Positions 35,327-47,400 of a stretch of DNA of 64,000 nt are shown piece after piece. The stretch comes from Vicia villosa (Eukaryota > Streptophyta > Magnoliopsida > Fabales > Fabaceae). Under the pieces are notes generated by a model, which was not told the DNA's origin, ran no database searches, and was given only the letters and a program-made list of their open reading frames with translations. How positions within the stretch are numbered: the first letter of the stretch is position 1; the number at the start of each line of letters is the position of its first letter. The stretch is from positions 124,748,920 to 124,812,919 of the forward strand of contig NC_081185.1 of the NCBI RefSeq assembly GCF_029867415.1, read 5' to 3'. The position numbers were made by a program, and so were the translations under genes.

Positions 35327-38300
35327 ATCTTTATCTTTCTCTTTGCTCTTATTAGGATTTTATTTTTAAACTTCATTTTTTTGAGTTTTATTTGGTTTTC
35401 GCTATTGTAGTAGGGTATAATCTGGGATTGTGAGCAGAGTTACTTACAATGTGTTGTTAATTGTTATCATCAGAAATGTAGGGACTTTGTGAATATACAT
35501 CGAATGCTTATTTAATGATAATGAATGAGATCACGGTCTAGTTGCTGGCTACTTTATGATTTTTTTCTGTTAATTACTTATGTTGCATATTCCTTAAGAA
35601 GCATTTGAATGATTGATATGGAACCTGTTATCTGAGTTTTTTGTTTTCCTTTTCAACAATTGGCTTGATTGTACTTTGATATGGTGTAGTGCGTATTCTT
35701 ATCTAAGATATGATTTTACTGGTTATACTGTATTGCACTTCTCTTTTTCTTGTTGGACTCGGGCAATTCATTTGCTGGACTATTTGTTTTGCATTCGCAT
35801 ATTATAGCTTATCTAGTTTTTGATTGGAGCTTTTGAATTTAGTTAATTGTGACTCTAAAATTTTGATAATGGCTAGATTCTCTGTCGCGTCTCACTAATA
35901 TTGTCATGAGACTTAAGATTTGATTGTGTTTTTGTGGGACCTTGATTCCCTGCAGTTGGGATTATCCCATAATTACTCGTTGATGTAGCTTTGTTGTTAA
36001 TCTTAGATAGTGTTGCGTAGCACCGACCTCCTAAAATGCTATAGCAGATATTGGGATAGCCGCAATTGCAAAGACTAAAACTAGCTTACAAAGTAAGCGT
36101 AAATATTCAAAAATAGAATAATACACAAAATCAAAAAGATCGTGGTACGTAATTGTTAAAGAACCTAAAGTATTGAGTAAAAAGACTTAAGCAGAGAAGA
36201 AGAATAACACAAATGAATTAAAAGTAGGAACATGAATGGAGCGATAGTTAGTGAGAGAATATATCAGAATGAAGAACATAACATTAATCTTAAAAGGGTT
36301 CAGATTGAAATTCCAATTTTAAAAAAGACAACGGTTTCAAATAATAGTTTGAGGAATCTATCCCCAAAATTGTATTAGTGGGCGCCATAGTAGTTTGGGA
36401 CTGTAATTTCACCGTCATTGCTGACAGGGGCTTGCAGGCCAAAAGTGTCACGCCAAACTTGTACCCCTGCTACGCTATTGACAACAAAATTGTTTAGTCT
36501 AAGTCTTTAAATTTAAATTGGACAGTTCATAATTTGACTAGGCAAAATGGGTTCAAAACACGCAGTTAAAATGTGAACTGCTCGATAAAGGCTAGACAGT
36601 TAAGATTCACAATAGCATAAATGTGAGATTGCACCCCATCTATTTTTGCTTTTGTGGGAGGAAAAGATATGATGTGTGTTATATGTTGGTGGAGATAAAA
36701 CTGTACTATCCAGTAGTGTTTGAACTTTGAAGAGCTCGTGCTCTACAGTCGTGGTTGAGCCAGCTTGGGGTATATGACTGCTTCATACAGAAAATATTGA
36801 TAAATATATCCAATTTGGTGGGTAAATGAACATAATTGGAATCATGGGTTCTGTGTTCTTTAACAATCCTTTCAGATGGATAACTGTGGCTAATCTTTCA
36901 TGGACTGTCAAGTTATATAAAGTGCATGGAATTAGTACATGTTTGGTTTGCATTTAAAATATACCAGACTATGGTTTCAGCAAAAGTTTGCATTTTGGTC
37001 TTTTGAAACGTCAGACCAAATACATTCTTAGTGATTTGTCCAGCTTAAGGTCATATCTGCCATTATTTTCTCTTTGGTCTTAGGTTATTCTGGAATCATA
37101 TGTTGCAGTTTACTTATGTAGTAGTGGGTATCAAAGCAAGTAAAGACTCAAAAACAGTTTGAATTATTTGATTATGTACTCGTTACATGATAGAAGCATA
37201 GGTTCACACTATACAATTTATCATTATACTTTAAAACACTGGACCTCAAGCTCAAACTTATAGCTCTGTTCAATGTTTGTCCCCGACTTCTAGATGATTA
37301 ATGTACAATGTAGATAATCAACCTATTCTTTCATGGTTTCGCATGTTAAATTAAGGACGAGAAATTATACACGGGTTTTGGGTTTTAGTTAAAAATATGT
37401 CTTTTGTAGTCTTGTACTCCATATTATTAATACGATGGCATGTCGATGTCTCAGGTTTTACCAAATATCATAGCTAGTAAAGGGTCACAAAAGATTTGGA
37501 AATTTGAAACGGTATATTAAACCAATGATTTTGGTTCGGTTCGGTTTTTAATAAATTGAAACGGTTCGGTTCAGTTAGAGTAAATTTTAATATGGTTTGT
37601 TTGATTTAGTTTCAATTTTCTCACGAAGTGTACCATGAACAACACTACATATGAGACATGTGTTTCTGTCCAGATCCTGATGATCACTAGGCTGCCTGTG
37701 TGATACATCTTTTCCACTGAATGCTCTGGTGTAAATTTTAATCTAAGTGTGAATCACTGTGATGCGGCAGTGCCAAGCTCTGAAAAATAATAACATTTCT
37801 TGTGGGTAGAAACTAATAATCATATCATTATCTTTAGTTTGATAAATATAAATAATATCCTCTCAAAAGAAAATTAGATTAATTTTTATTTTCTTAATAT
37901 TTATTTCATACAAAAAGTCTCACAATGGTTAATTATAATGATATGATTATCACCCCTAGTGCAATTGTTCCCTCGAGTCAATGAGAACATTAGTTAAACC
38001 TATGAACAATCATACTTCTCCAAGTTTTGATATTCATGATTGTTTTCTTTTACTTTCTGATGTTGTTTTCTTGTCTTAAATATATTAATGAAAATATTTA
38101 TTTTACCTACGAGAGAATAAGATGAGAAAAGTTAATTGTACAAACAAAATAGAACAATAACTAAATTTTATCCCACCTATCATTAATCTTGGGATTTTTT
38201 CAATAACTTTTCTTATAATCTTTTTGAATCTTTCTCTTTATTGAATAGTTTGTCTTCTCCATCTAATATACTCTTCTAACTAAATTTACAGGCCTTCTTT

Positions 38301-38770
38301 ATATATTTTCAAATCATATAAGTCTATTTTTCACAATTTTCTCTATTATAGGCGATATCCCAACATTCTAATAATTTCATTTTTAATTTTATTTTGTTGA
38401 ATCTTACCACACAATCCACTGCAACATCCTATCTCTGTTTCACTTATTTTATTCTTGTGCTAATACTTAACTACTCAACTATCTGTCTCGTACAAAATCG
38501 TAAATTTTACCGCAGTCCGATAAAACTTTTCCTTTAGTTTGAGTAGGACATTTGCATCACTTTATACATCTTATGTCTTTCTTCATTTCAACCCTCCAAC
38601 TTAAATTTGATGGTTATTATCCCCTTTTATTTTAATAATATAAAATAACGAGAGAAAGGCGCGACAACCGATGCTATTTTAATAATTTCTAAAATAAAAG
38701 GATTAAGGTTTTAATAATTATTTCACTAGATAATATACCTCTTACAAAATCACTCGATAGATCTTCCTAT
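35327..38770. other. Intergenic DNA
   Basis: It holds the 3' UTR of the TMEM45-like gene, then no recognised gene. Patches of dispersed repeat occur at 36005-36070 (TGTTGCGTAGCACCGAC) and 37535-37580 (GGTTCGGTTCGGTTTTTAAT and AAACGGTTCGGTTCAG). No ends or duplications could be defined. Confidence 0.5.
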
Positions 38771-38832
38771 CTCAGGATGCTCTTCTAATTCACTATTAGT
38801 TGTCACCAACAGAGAAGAAGACATGCCCTCCA

Positions 38833-40191
38833 TAGTTCAGATTCCAAGAAGGATCACAAGGGAAGAATTAACTCAACTAATTCCCCTTGAATGAATAACC
38901 AACTACGAGAGACTCCATGCTGACAAAAGACCTATCCAATCTCAAGAAGCTACTTTTAGAAGATCCGTTGACAAGAGGGTCAAGACGATTTTCAAGAAGC
39001 CAGACGAAGGATCGAGCTCGATATCTCCGATCTTTCAGACAATGATGATTCAACCAATTCTCAAAGAAGACTGGTGTACTGTCTATGCTGTTACAACAGA
39101 AGGAAAACCCATATACACTGATAAAATAGATGACCACTTCATTTGAGATGTTGATCCAACAAGGTGCGACCCAGATTGTGACTGTTGGATGCACGATAAT
39201 GATATTGACCGAGATATCATTCTTCCCAAGACTAAGAAAAAGGGAAGGTGTAAACCCTCCCCATCTCCCCAAAGGAGATCTGATCCAGACAATGGTCCAT
39301 GGGTAGGAATTCATGGGAAAAAGAAACCTGTATGCATCTATGAGGAAGGACTTAAAATTCTTAGGAAAGAAGGGTTGTTGCCACCCGATGATCCAACTCT
39401 TATTACATGGTCACCAGCAGACTATTGTAAGCCACTACATTCTCCAGCTGTTGCTCAGCCAATTCCTTGCTTTATGTATTCCACCGTAACTCAGGAGTAC
39501 GACCAGAAATTTCCAGCTTTGGAAAGAAAGATGGATCCAATCACAGGAAAAACTTCTAAGCCCTTCATTCATCCGAGTGAAGTCTAGCCTGATGGGAAAC
39601 TTAAACCATTAACTCAAGCTAAAGAAGTTCTCAATTGGCAATCGGAAAATATGGTTTCTCAAAATGAAATTCTCCAAAACCTTGACAAAAAGGTATATAA
39701 AATTGCTAAAAAAATAGACGAAATTAATGAGAACCTCATAGTCTTATCCCAAAAAAATACAAAAACATTACAGAATCCTGAAAGCCCAAGTATCCCAGCT
39801 AGATCGAGATTTGCGACAGATGTTAGAAGAAAGAACTTTTGGCAAAACATTTGACCAAAAGGAAAGAGAAATCAGAAGTCTACAAGGCCAAGTAAAAGAG
39901 ATAGATGATTTCTTAAGAGCCTCTCATAAAGGAAAGCCCAAGCCAGTTGAAAACTCGTTCTTTAACCCTCCTGCTTTTTTCAAAAAACTAGAAAGGCCTT
40001 CTCCTTTCTACCCCGCCTATATTTCTCCATCTCCAGACCAAGCCAAATACATACCTACAACCTACAGACCAAAATCTGCCAGAATTACCACTAACTCAAC
40101 CTTCAAGACAAAGGGGAAAGCTACCTGCTTGAGGACTAAACCAAATGGCGGTCCTTGGTTCACCTTTGGTGATATACCACCGAGCCGTTGA
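38833..40191 (+). pseudogene. N-terminal polyprotein region of the pararetrovirus relic
   Basis: Open pieces at 39189-39587, 39651-39854 and 39811-40191 follow a first segment that starts near 38823 and carries two stops. They include a Lys/Pro-rich stretch, a Trp-containing WVGIHGKKKP motif and a coiled-coil segment at about 39655-39760. Stops separate the pieces. The function of this region is not clear; it precedes the coat-like domain in the same reading direction. Confidence 0.55.
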
Positions 40192-40476
40192 AGAAAGAGA
40201 CTGCTTGAATTTGGAGCCTGGCTTGACACCCAAATGATGAAAACAAGTGCGGACAGCTATAAAAATCTCTTCTTTCTCCCTCAAAGCTTTAGAGGAAGAA
40301 TCTTATTTTGAAGAAGAGACTCCTGAAGAAACCCTAGTCCCTGAAAGGACTAAACCAAATGGCGGTCCTTGGTTCACCTTTGGTGATATACCACCGAGCC
40401 GTTGAAGAAAGAGACTACTTGAATTTGGAGCCTGGCTTGACACCCAAATGATGAAAACAAGTGCGGACAGCTATAA
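40132..40476 (+). repeat. Internal duplication with leader-derived segment in the relic
   Basis: A unit of about 131 bp (40132-40262, beginning AGGACTAAACCAAATGGCGG) recurs at 40346-40476 with about one mismatch. Directly after the first copy, 40261-40292 matches 44434-44465 in the transcribed leader (TCTTTCTCCCTCAAAGCTTT) with one mismatch. The order is coding unit, leader piece, short unique piece, coding unit again, so coding and leader sequences are joined out of order. Confidence 0.85.
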
Positions 40477-40501
40477 GATCATTGAAGAATTTTGTTGAAG
40501 A

Positions 40502-41710
40502 ATGACAGGCACTATGAAAGAATGGTATCACAATCTTGGAGCTTTCAAACAAGATGAGTTACATCGTCTAGAGACTACAACTAATGTTCTTGGAGTTCTT
40601 CACCGAGAATTTATCGGTGACATGGAGATATTTAATAGGAAAAACAGACAAGAATTCTTTGAGATGAAGTGTTGTTCTCTCAAAACAAAGGATCTCGACA
40701 AATATTATCACAGGATGGCACAGAGGTATTACGTCCTTAATGGATACAATGACCCTAGTCTCAAGAATACCTATGTATCCTCCCTACCACAAGAACTCCA
40801 GCCAGAAATTCATAGGATGTTAGCCATAGCTCAAAAGGATATTAAAACCATGAGTCTTTGACAGATTCACCAGGTGACGTTAGAAGCACTTGAAAAGCTT
40901 TGTAGTTTTCATCACCAATTTTCAGAAGTGATAGAACAGAAGTCAAAGTTCACCCAAGCATGTAAGAAGCCCTACCTGGAGATTAAATGTGAAGACAAAA
41001 GGTGTAGTTGTACAACAAAAAAGAAATATAAGAAACACATCAAATCTCACAGGACCTTCAAGGGAAAGAAAAGAAAGGATGTGAAGTTCTTTAGAAGAAA
41101 GCCTTTCAGAGGAAAAGGGAAAAATCATAGATGTTTTATCTGTGGGAGAAAGGGGCATTTCTCTAAAGAATGTCCTAATAATACCCATAAAGCTGCAAAA
41201 CTGATTAACTCTCTTCAGCCTCTAGAAGGAGATTTGGAATCTTTATACTTTGAACAAAGCTCGGCTGATGAAGAATCGGTCTTTGCCCTTCAAGACTCTT
41301 CGTCTGATGAAGCATCATTTTCAGAGTCAAAAGATGACAAATATCTCCTTGTTTACTCCTTGAAAGAGATAAGCAGTTCCCTTCCTACTACACCACTTCC
41401 TTGTGTTGAAGTTCATGTCCTTGCAACAAAGTATTCTCGTCCGAAGAAGGTTATAGCTTATATGGACACTGGAGCTCAAATTACAATGATGAATCCCAAC
41501 ATTCTCCCAACAGAATCATGGGAGACACATGCCGCATACTTTGTAGCAGCAGATGGAAAAGTTTTCAAGACAAACTTAATGACCAAGGAAAAAATAGGAA
41601 TCAAATTTTTCCCGGACTGCATAGTCTGGACCAAGGTCATTGGCAGTAATCTCCCTAACAAAGATATTGTGGTAGGAATGGATGTCTACTCAGCAGCAAG
41701 TAAACTTTAG
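40502..41710 (+). pseudogene. Coat-like domain, zinc knuckle and aspartic protease of the relic
   Basis: Two open pieces, 40502-40861 and 40874-41710, are separated by one stop. The first has a gag/coat-like region with a conserved WYHNLGAF start. The second has a Lys/Arg-rich tract and then a zinc knuckle CFICGRKGHFSKEC (C-X2-C-X4-H-X4-C) at about 41135. After an acidic linker comes a retroviral-type protease motif MDTGAQ at about 41462. The frame ends at a stop at 41708. Confidence 0.75.
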
Positions 41711-41949
41711 ACTCTCCCCACCGGAATCAAATTCAAATCCTATTCTGGGATATTGAAGCTATATTCACTGTCTAAGATTCCTGCTGGCTATGAAGAAATC
41801 AAGACCAAGCTTCTCAAACTATGTGCAGATAGCCATGAAAAATTCCAACATCCAAAACCTCTATGGAAGAATAAAGACTTCTTCGTTCAACTTCCCTTCA
41901 AGCTCAATGAAGATGTTAATCCAACCAAGGCCACTCATCCTGGAATGAG

Positions 41950-42440
41950 TCCTTCAGATTAAAAATTAGCTAGGGAAGAATGCAACCAGCTGCTCAAACA
42001 AGGCTTCATAGAACCCACCAAATCAGAATGGGCTTGCCAAGCATTCTATGTAGAAAACAGGTCTGAAAAGTTGAGGGGAAAAAAGAGGCTAGTAATTGAT
42101 TACAAACCTCTAAATCATTTTCTCAAGGATGATAAATTTCCCATTCCAAAGGCATCATCCTTAAACATTTTCATCAAAGATGCTCATATTTATTCTAAGT
42201 TCGGCCTTAAGTCAGGATTTTGGCAATTGGGTATTAATCCCGAGGATCGTTAGAAGACGGCGTTTTGCATTCCTAACGCTCAGTACCAGTGGACTGTGTT
42301 ACCATTTGGGCTTAAGGTAGCACCATCACTTTTTCAAAAGGCCATGACTAGAATTTTTGAGTCCATCCTCAACAATATCCTCATCTATATTGATGATGTG
42401 CTTTTATTCTCAAAAGATAAAAAAAACCCATAAACAATTA
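41950..42440 (+). pseudogene. Reverse transcriptase region of the relic
   Basis: Key landmarks are visible in order: an Arg-rich segment before VIDYKPLN (about 42090), a stop at 42251-42253, then YIDD of the polymerase active site at about 42384. A frameshift occurs in the A-run at 42417-42426, after which the frame changes. This copy cannot encode an intact enzyme. Confidence 0.75.
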
Positions 42441-44042
42441 TTGTGCCAATTTCTTCAAATAGCCCAACAACATGGAATGATGCTCCCTGAAAAGAAAAGT
42501 CAATTAGGACAGACAAAAATTGATTTTTTAGGCATGCACTTCTCCCAAGGGAAATACCAACCCCAACCTCATTTTGCTCAAGAATTGTTAAACTTTCATG
42601 ATGAAAATCTCACAGTCAAACAAATCCAACAATTTCTTGAAATAATTAATTATATCCGGGATTTCCTGCCGAAACTGGCGAGGTACACTAGTCCTCTATC
42701 CCAAATGCTGAAGAAAAAACCTCCACCGTGGGGAACACAACAAACTGAGGCGGTGAACGCTTTAAAGAAGATCGCACAAACTCCTCTTGCACTGAAAAAT
42801 CCCTGGAAATGGCAAAAGAATTCTACAGACTGATGCCAGTGATTACTATTGGGGAGCAGTTCTGATAGAAGAACTCGAAGGGAAAATATACTATTGTGGT
42901 CATATGCCAGTGGCCAAATCAAAGAAGTTTAAAAACATTATCACACCACCTACAAAGAAGACCTCGCAGTAAAAATGGGAATCCAAAAGTTTGACTTCCA
43001 CCTGAGAGGCTACCAATTTGAAGTCCAGATGGACAATTCTTCATCCTCTAAGATCCTTGAATTCAAAAATAAGATGCCCCCGGATCCTCAAACTCTCAGG
43101 CTCAAAGATTGGTTTTCCAGATATGATTTCACTGTAAAACATATCAAAGGAACCCAGTACGTAATCCCTGATCTACTATCTCGACCCATGAAACCCATCC
43201 AAATCATCACGGCCAAGCACACTTTCCCTCTAATTCTTATGGTCAAACCACTACCAACCCGTGCATCCACAATAAAGAATCTTCCTCCAGGAATAACAAT
43301 GTCTTCTTCACCGTCTCAGCTCAAACAGTATGTCAGGAACAATCTCTTTTATTACATGACAAAGATCATAAGGAATAAACTGCCAGATCATAGCCCTTAT
43401 TTCCCAAATACACCTTTTCTCCTACCAATCTTGATAAACCCTAATACTAAATTCACAAAGAATCATTTGTGGTATATCTGGTGTGCCACCTGTTTGTATT
43501 ATATGCCTGTTCTCATTCCCACTGAGGCCATGTATCAACACATAATGGACCCTAAGAAACACAAGTCTTTGATTTGGACTACTCTTGAATGGTACTCTCC
43601 ATTACAATGGTGGAGAGATCAATTAAAACCAGTCATGGACGAGGTCACAGAACGAAGATTATCTTCAAAAGATATTGGCAAACTCAAGTCTGTTTTCTTT
43701 CTACACGGGCCCTATATGACAGATCCTACAACAAAGCTGCTTAATTACAAGAGTTATGTTCACATATGGGAAACCATTGATGAATATCCTCCCAGTCTAA
43801 AAGTCACAAGGGAATTATTAGAGTATGTTAACTGCATCAATCTCTATGATCCAAAAAGTTACGATAATACTTCAACTTTCATACATCATGAAAAGTTTAA
43901 AAAACCAAAAATTGGAGAAAGCTCGGCCCAAGCTACACAGGAAAAACCAGATTCGCCAATGGAAGCTAAATTCTCTGAAGGTCGGGTGTTAGAAGCTAAT
44001 ACGAGATTAGCGGATCACACTTACATGATGGATGACATCTGA
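42430..44042 (+). pseudogene. RT thumb/RNase H and distal ORF of the relic
   Basis: The piece 42430-42833 (in another frame from the YIDD box) covers the RT connection region. RNase H begins with a TDAS motif at about 42830 after a further frame change, and continues in 42975-44042 with the MDNSS and LKDWFSRYDF landmarks. The rest of this last 355-codon frame, about 230 residues, has no integrase HHCC or DDE pattern and is unrecognised. It ends in an acidic tail. Confidence 0.65.
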
Positions 44043-44350
44043 CTGAGTGAGTCATCTCGATATGGAGACTGTTTTTCTGATGGAAATTTATCCGATCAGA
44101 ATATGTTCCCCTCTCATGAATCCATTTTCAAAGACTAAATGGACAAGTGTCCATTAAAGATCACAATAAATGAACAAGTGTCCTTCAAAAATCTCTAGCA
44201 TGTTCATGAATAGTAACTTTTGTCTTTTTGTATAATAAAACTACAATAATGTAATCCATAAGGGATAAGTGTGTCGTAAAAGGCATTCATATAATTTAGA
44301 ATGTCATGTTTGTGAATAGTGTTGCTTTTGTCCTATTTGCCCTTCTTGAC

Positions 44351-44401
44351 TATAAAAGGAGCACTCTTGTAACATATTTTCATCAAGAAATCACAAATAA
44401 A
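44351..44401 (+). promoter_or_regulatory. Pararetrovirus-type promoter and poly(A) signal
   Basis: A TATA box TATAAAAG (44351-44358) is followed about 45 bp later by AATAAA (44396-44401) and a leader ending CCCTCAAAGCTTTAG. TATA box and poly(A) signal this close together is the layout of caulimovirid pregenomic RNA control regions. Activity is unknown. Confidence 0.55.
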
Positions 44402-44516
44402 TTCTCTTGTGTGCTTAAGAAAAAATATGTTCTAAAAATCTTTTCTTTCTCCCTCAAAGCTTTAGTTATTATATTCATATCATAATTCCCCCATAGATGG
44501 AAGCATGCTCTACACC

Positions 44517-44764
44517 TGCCTCTTAATGAGGATCTTGTGTATCAGAAAACATCTAACTATTGATCCATACTACGGTCCTTGTTGTTATGGAAGTTCAATT
44601 TTAATTGTTAGTCTATATTATGCCTATGGTTGACTTTTGATGCCTCTTAATGAGGATCTTGTGTATCAAAAAACATCTAACTATTGATCTATACTACGGT
44701 CCTTGTTGTTATGGAAGTTCAATTTTAATTGTTAGTCTATATTATGCCTATGGTTGACTTTTGA
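44517..44764 (+). repeat. 124-bp tandem duplication
   Basis: Units 44517-44640 and 44641-44764 are nearly identical, each beginning TGCCTCTTAATGAGGATCTT. They lie just downstream of the relic's leader. Confidence 0.9.
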
Positions 44765-44881
44765 TGACGAAACAGTTAAAGCTGTGTTTCATGATATGTA
44801 AGGGGAGACTCCCCTTGTAAGGGTACAAGTAAATGCTTCAAATATTTTTTTTTTCATTTCAGTGAACACTTCCACCTTGTA

Positions 44882-44945
44882 GAAAATCATTTTTCATTGC
44901 CTCTAATCATGTTGAAAATCATTTTTCATTGCCTCTAATCATGTT
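44882..44945 (+). repeat. 32-bp tandem duplication
   Basis: Two identical units starting GAAAATCATTTTTCATTGCC, at 44882-44913 and 44914-44945. Confidence 0.9.
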
Positions 44946-46757
44946 TTGCTAACACAATTTTTTGTATCAACAATCGATAATAGATATCAACACTCAAACC
45001 CTAATGACATGTTATCAGCAGTTGACATGAAAATTGATAATGGGCATCAACATTTGAATAAAACGCAATATCAACGTTTGAATAACGACACAGTATCAAC
45101 ATTTGAATTGTCGCACTATCAACAGAATAATACAAAACCGTTTGTTCAAATGTACAATTGTCATGAGTAGTATGCAGAATCAAATCATGTTAATACATAA
45201 TGAATCATACCGATTTTATTAGAACGCCTCAATTTTGATTTTATTAGAACGCCTCAATTCCAATAGTGTATATCGGATTCACATTAATTGAAAGGAGACA
45301 ACACATATTTCTTAAACATATAAATGTGTCATTTTAACAGATTCATTTTTTTAACAAACATGACAACATACGATTCACAATCATCTAAAAGCATGTAGTC
45401 ACCAATGACCAATCCATGGTTTTGTAAGTCACTTTGTTACCAAGTCACTTTGTTACCACTTAACGGAAATTGCGAGTAAACAAAGAAAACGCAACAGATA
45501 AAATACAAAAGTTTGCTTTGTGATGAATCCTTTACAAATGGTCACGAGTCAAAGATTGATTGATTGATTACATCTTGTCGCGTGGAACCGTTGATTGTCT
45601 AAATTGATTGATCACAAGTGCTAGACAAATGACAACACACCTACCTAGTCCACACGAACAAAACCTGCAATACGTGAGTCTTCTATCTAAAATGCTAGTT
45701 GTGAATGAACAGAAGCCTAGGAGAAAACATACTCATAATCCATAATCCTAGTGGGTAGAGTTTTGAGAACACAAGAATGATTGACCATCACTTGTAGAAG
45801 GGTTCGATTTATAGAACATTTATATGCACCATAGCTTACGACGAATTATGTTTTTGTAACCAACGATAGTGTTTCGTAAGAATTCACCATCGATTCATGA
45901 ATGAATCATATTCATTAATTTAACTTCTTATTTATTTGTCCTTATGTGTATGTAGGCTCTAATAACTTGACATGAAAATAACATGGACGAAGTAGTTTCA
46001 TCTTGACCCAAAAGATATTTTGTTCTGATGACTACAATCGGCACAAAGACAATGGCTTCACTAAACTTAATAACTACCAATCTAGTGACAATAGAATTTC
46101 AACGCGAACATAGCACACGAATAAGAACTCACAAATTCATTTTGCATCAGAGGAGCACATAAATAAGAACTCACCTTGCAACAGCTGTATTGAGCAAAAC
46201 GATATATTCCATCTTTTATTTAAGTCTTTAACGATCTCACTATTTTCTTGATCAAAACCTACCATGTCTTTATCATGCAAAAGAATCTTGTAGAAGACAA
46301 AGAGGCTTTACCATCAAAACCTACCATGTCTTTAGCATGCAAAAGAATCTTTTAGAAGACAAAGAGGCTTTACCTTTGTGTGCTGACGTAAGGCAACAAG
46401 GTTATGCATGCACTATAAACAGTCATAACATACAGTACTCACTGCGTGATCAACTGAGCCAATGTCCGATTCAACATTTAGAATTCAGTTCCACAAGTTA
46501 GTTGATAAAAAGATTGTATATAAACACTTTCTTCAGTTGTAAATGCATTCTGAAAAGTTGAATACATAATTGATATTCAATTTCTCTCAAATTCCTGTAA
46601 CTGAACGAGAGAGAATCATTTCTCTCAAGTTCCTATTCTAGACTTGTTTCACAAACTACCGACTGTAACTTCTCTTATAAGAAATACAATCTCAGGACCT
46701 GTTTCACAAAGTACATTACAATCGGTGCTTGCTTGGCAAAGAATGTTAACCATAATC
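44946..46757. other. Left flank of the snRNA cluster, repeat-rich
   Basis: No gene is recognised. It contains short tandem repeats (TTTTATTAGAACGCCTCAAT twice near 45215-45260, a 19-bp repeat near 45422-45460, a 62-bp one at 46251-46374). A first copy of a spacer block found three more times inside the cluster lies at about 45965-46200. An LTR-like TATA region (TTGTATATAAACACTTTC) occurs near 46515. Confidence 0.5.
46251..46374 (+). repeat. 62-bp tandem duplication
   Basis: Units 46251-46312 and 46313-46374 both begin ATCAAAACCTACCATGTCTT. Confidence 0.85.
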
Positions 46758-46771
46758 TTGAACTAACATTG
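46758..46771 (-). terminator. Plant snRNA 3' box of U5 copy A
   Basis: The minus strand reads CAATGTTAGTTCAA, matching the plant 3'-end signal CA(N)3-10AGTNNAA immediately after the U5 3' stem. Confidence 0.8.
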
Positions 46772-46891
46772 CAGAGCCCTCAATAAAGAGGACTCTTCCA
46801 AAAACTAGCGCATGCCGCTAAAAGTGACGCTGACACGGTATTCTTTAGTAAAAGGCGAAAGAATAGTTCGCTAAGTCATCATCACACGGCT
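46772..46891 (-). ncRNA. U5 snRNA, copy A (intact)
   Basis: About 120 nt on the minus strand. The 5' end AGCCGTGTGATGATGA leads into stem-loop I: TATTCTTT pairs with AAAGAATA and encloses the invariant loop CGCCTTTTACT, which aligns both exons at the spliceosome core. An Sm site (AGTTTTTGG) and a terminal hairpin, GAGTCCTC facing GAGGGCTC, complete the RNA. Upstream are a TATA box and a perfect USE; downstream is a consensus 3' box. All elements of a functional plant Pol II snRNA gene are present. The 5' end is inferred by family similarity. Confidence 0.92.
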
Positions 46892-46921
46892 TCGTGATTG
46901 TTAAATGAGGAGGTCCTTTCA

Positions 46922-46970
46922 TTTTATATGCGATTAGCTTAGTTTTTTAACGCATTAGACAATGTGGGAC
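46922..46970 (-). promoter_or_regulatory. U5 copy A promoter: TATA box and USE
   Basis: The minus strand has the USE GTCCCACATTG (46960-46970) and an ATATAAAA TATA element (46922-46929), about 30 bp upstream of the RNA start. The wide USE-TATA spacing is the plant Pol II snRNA type; Pol III types are about one helical turn closer. Confidence 0.82.
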
Positions 46971-47216
46971 TTTAGTCAGATACCCACTCATTTGACCTCT
47001 GCCTTTTCTACCTTCTACGATGAATAAACAAATGAAGCTTTCGTTGGAAAGTCTTTGGAAGACAAAGACAGCGTTGATAGAATCGTGAAGGACGGGTCTT
47101 GGATAAGCTGACGACAATATAAATCCTAACCCGAAGCTAATCTAATCTAACACCTTTACATGATCCAGTGTCTTAAAACATTCTTCCAATAATTGAAAAT
47201 AACAAGGATAAATTAG

Positions 47217-47400
47217 TTTCATCTTGACCCAAAAGAAATGTTGTTCAGATGACAACATTAATGTAAAGACAATGGCTTCACTAAATTTAATAACTAAAAA
47301 TTCAATCTAGCAACAACTGAATTTCAATGCAAAAGTAGAAGATGAAACAACATGAATAAGAACTCACCTTGCAAGTTGCAACAAAAGAATTGTATTGAAC
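47217..47400. repeat. Duplicated spacer block of the snRNA cluster (copy 2)
   Basis: It shares TTTCATCTTGACCC, CAAAGACAATGGCTTCA and GAATAAGAACTCACCTTGCA in order with blocks at about 45965-46200, 50725-50910 and 53280-53470. The block lies upstream (higher coordinates) of a U5 gene in three cases, so it marks the duplicated unit. Confidence 0.75.

Larger units (their letters stand above)
38773..44470 (+). mobile_element. Endogenous pararetrovirus relic (Caulimoviridae-like), broken
   Basis: The module order is a leader-proximal polyprotein region, a coat-protein-like region with zinc knuckle, aspartic protease, reverse transcriptase, RNase H, and a distal unknown ORF. A compact promoter with TATA box and poly(A) signal follows. 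No integrase domain is seen after RNase H and no LTR pair flanks the unit, which favours a pararetrovirus over a gypsy element. A movement-protein region is not recognised at the left. Many in-frame stops (for example near 38893, 39146, 39585, 39852, 41708 and 42251) and frameshifts (about 42420, 42830 and 42930) make it non-coding as a whole. An internal duplication also interrupts it at about 40130-40476. Confidence 0.8.

Noticed and set aside
45000..45170. Repeated ATCAACATTTGAAT words as a possible satellite or CRISPR-like array
   Set aside because: The copies are few, irregular and diverged, with no constant spacer length. CRISPR is not expected in a plant nuclear genome.
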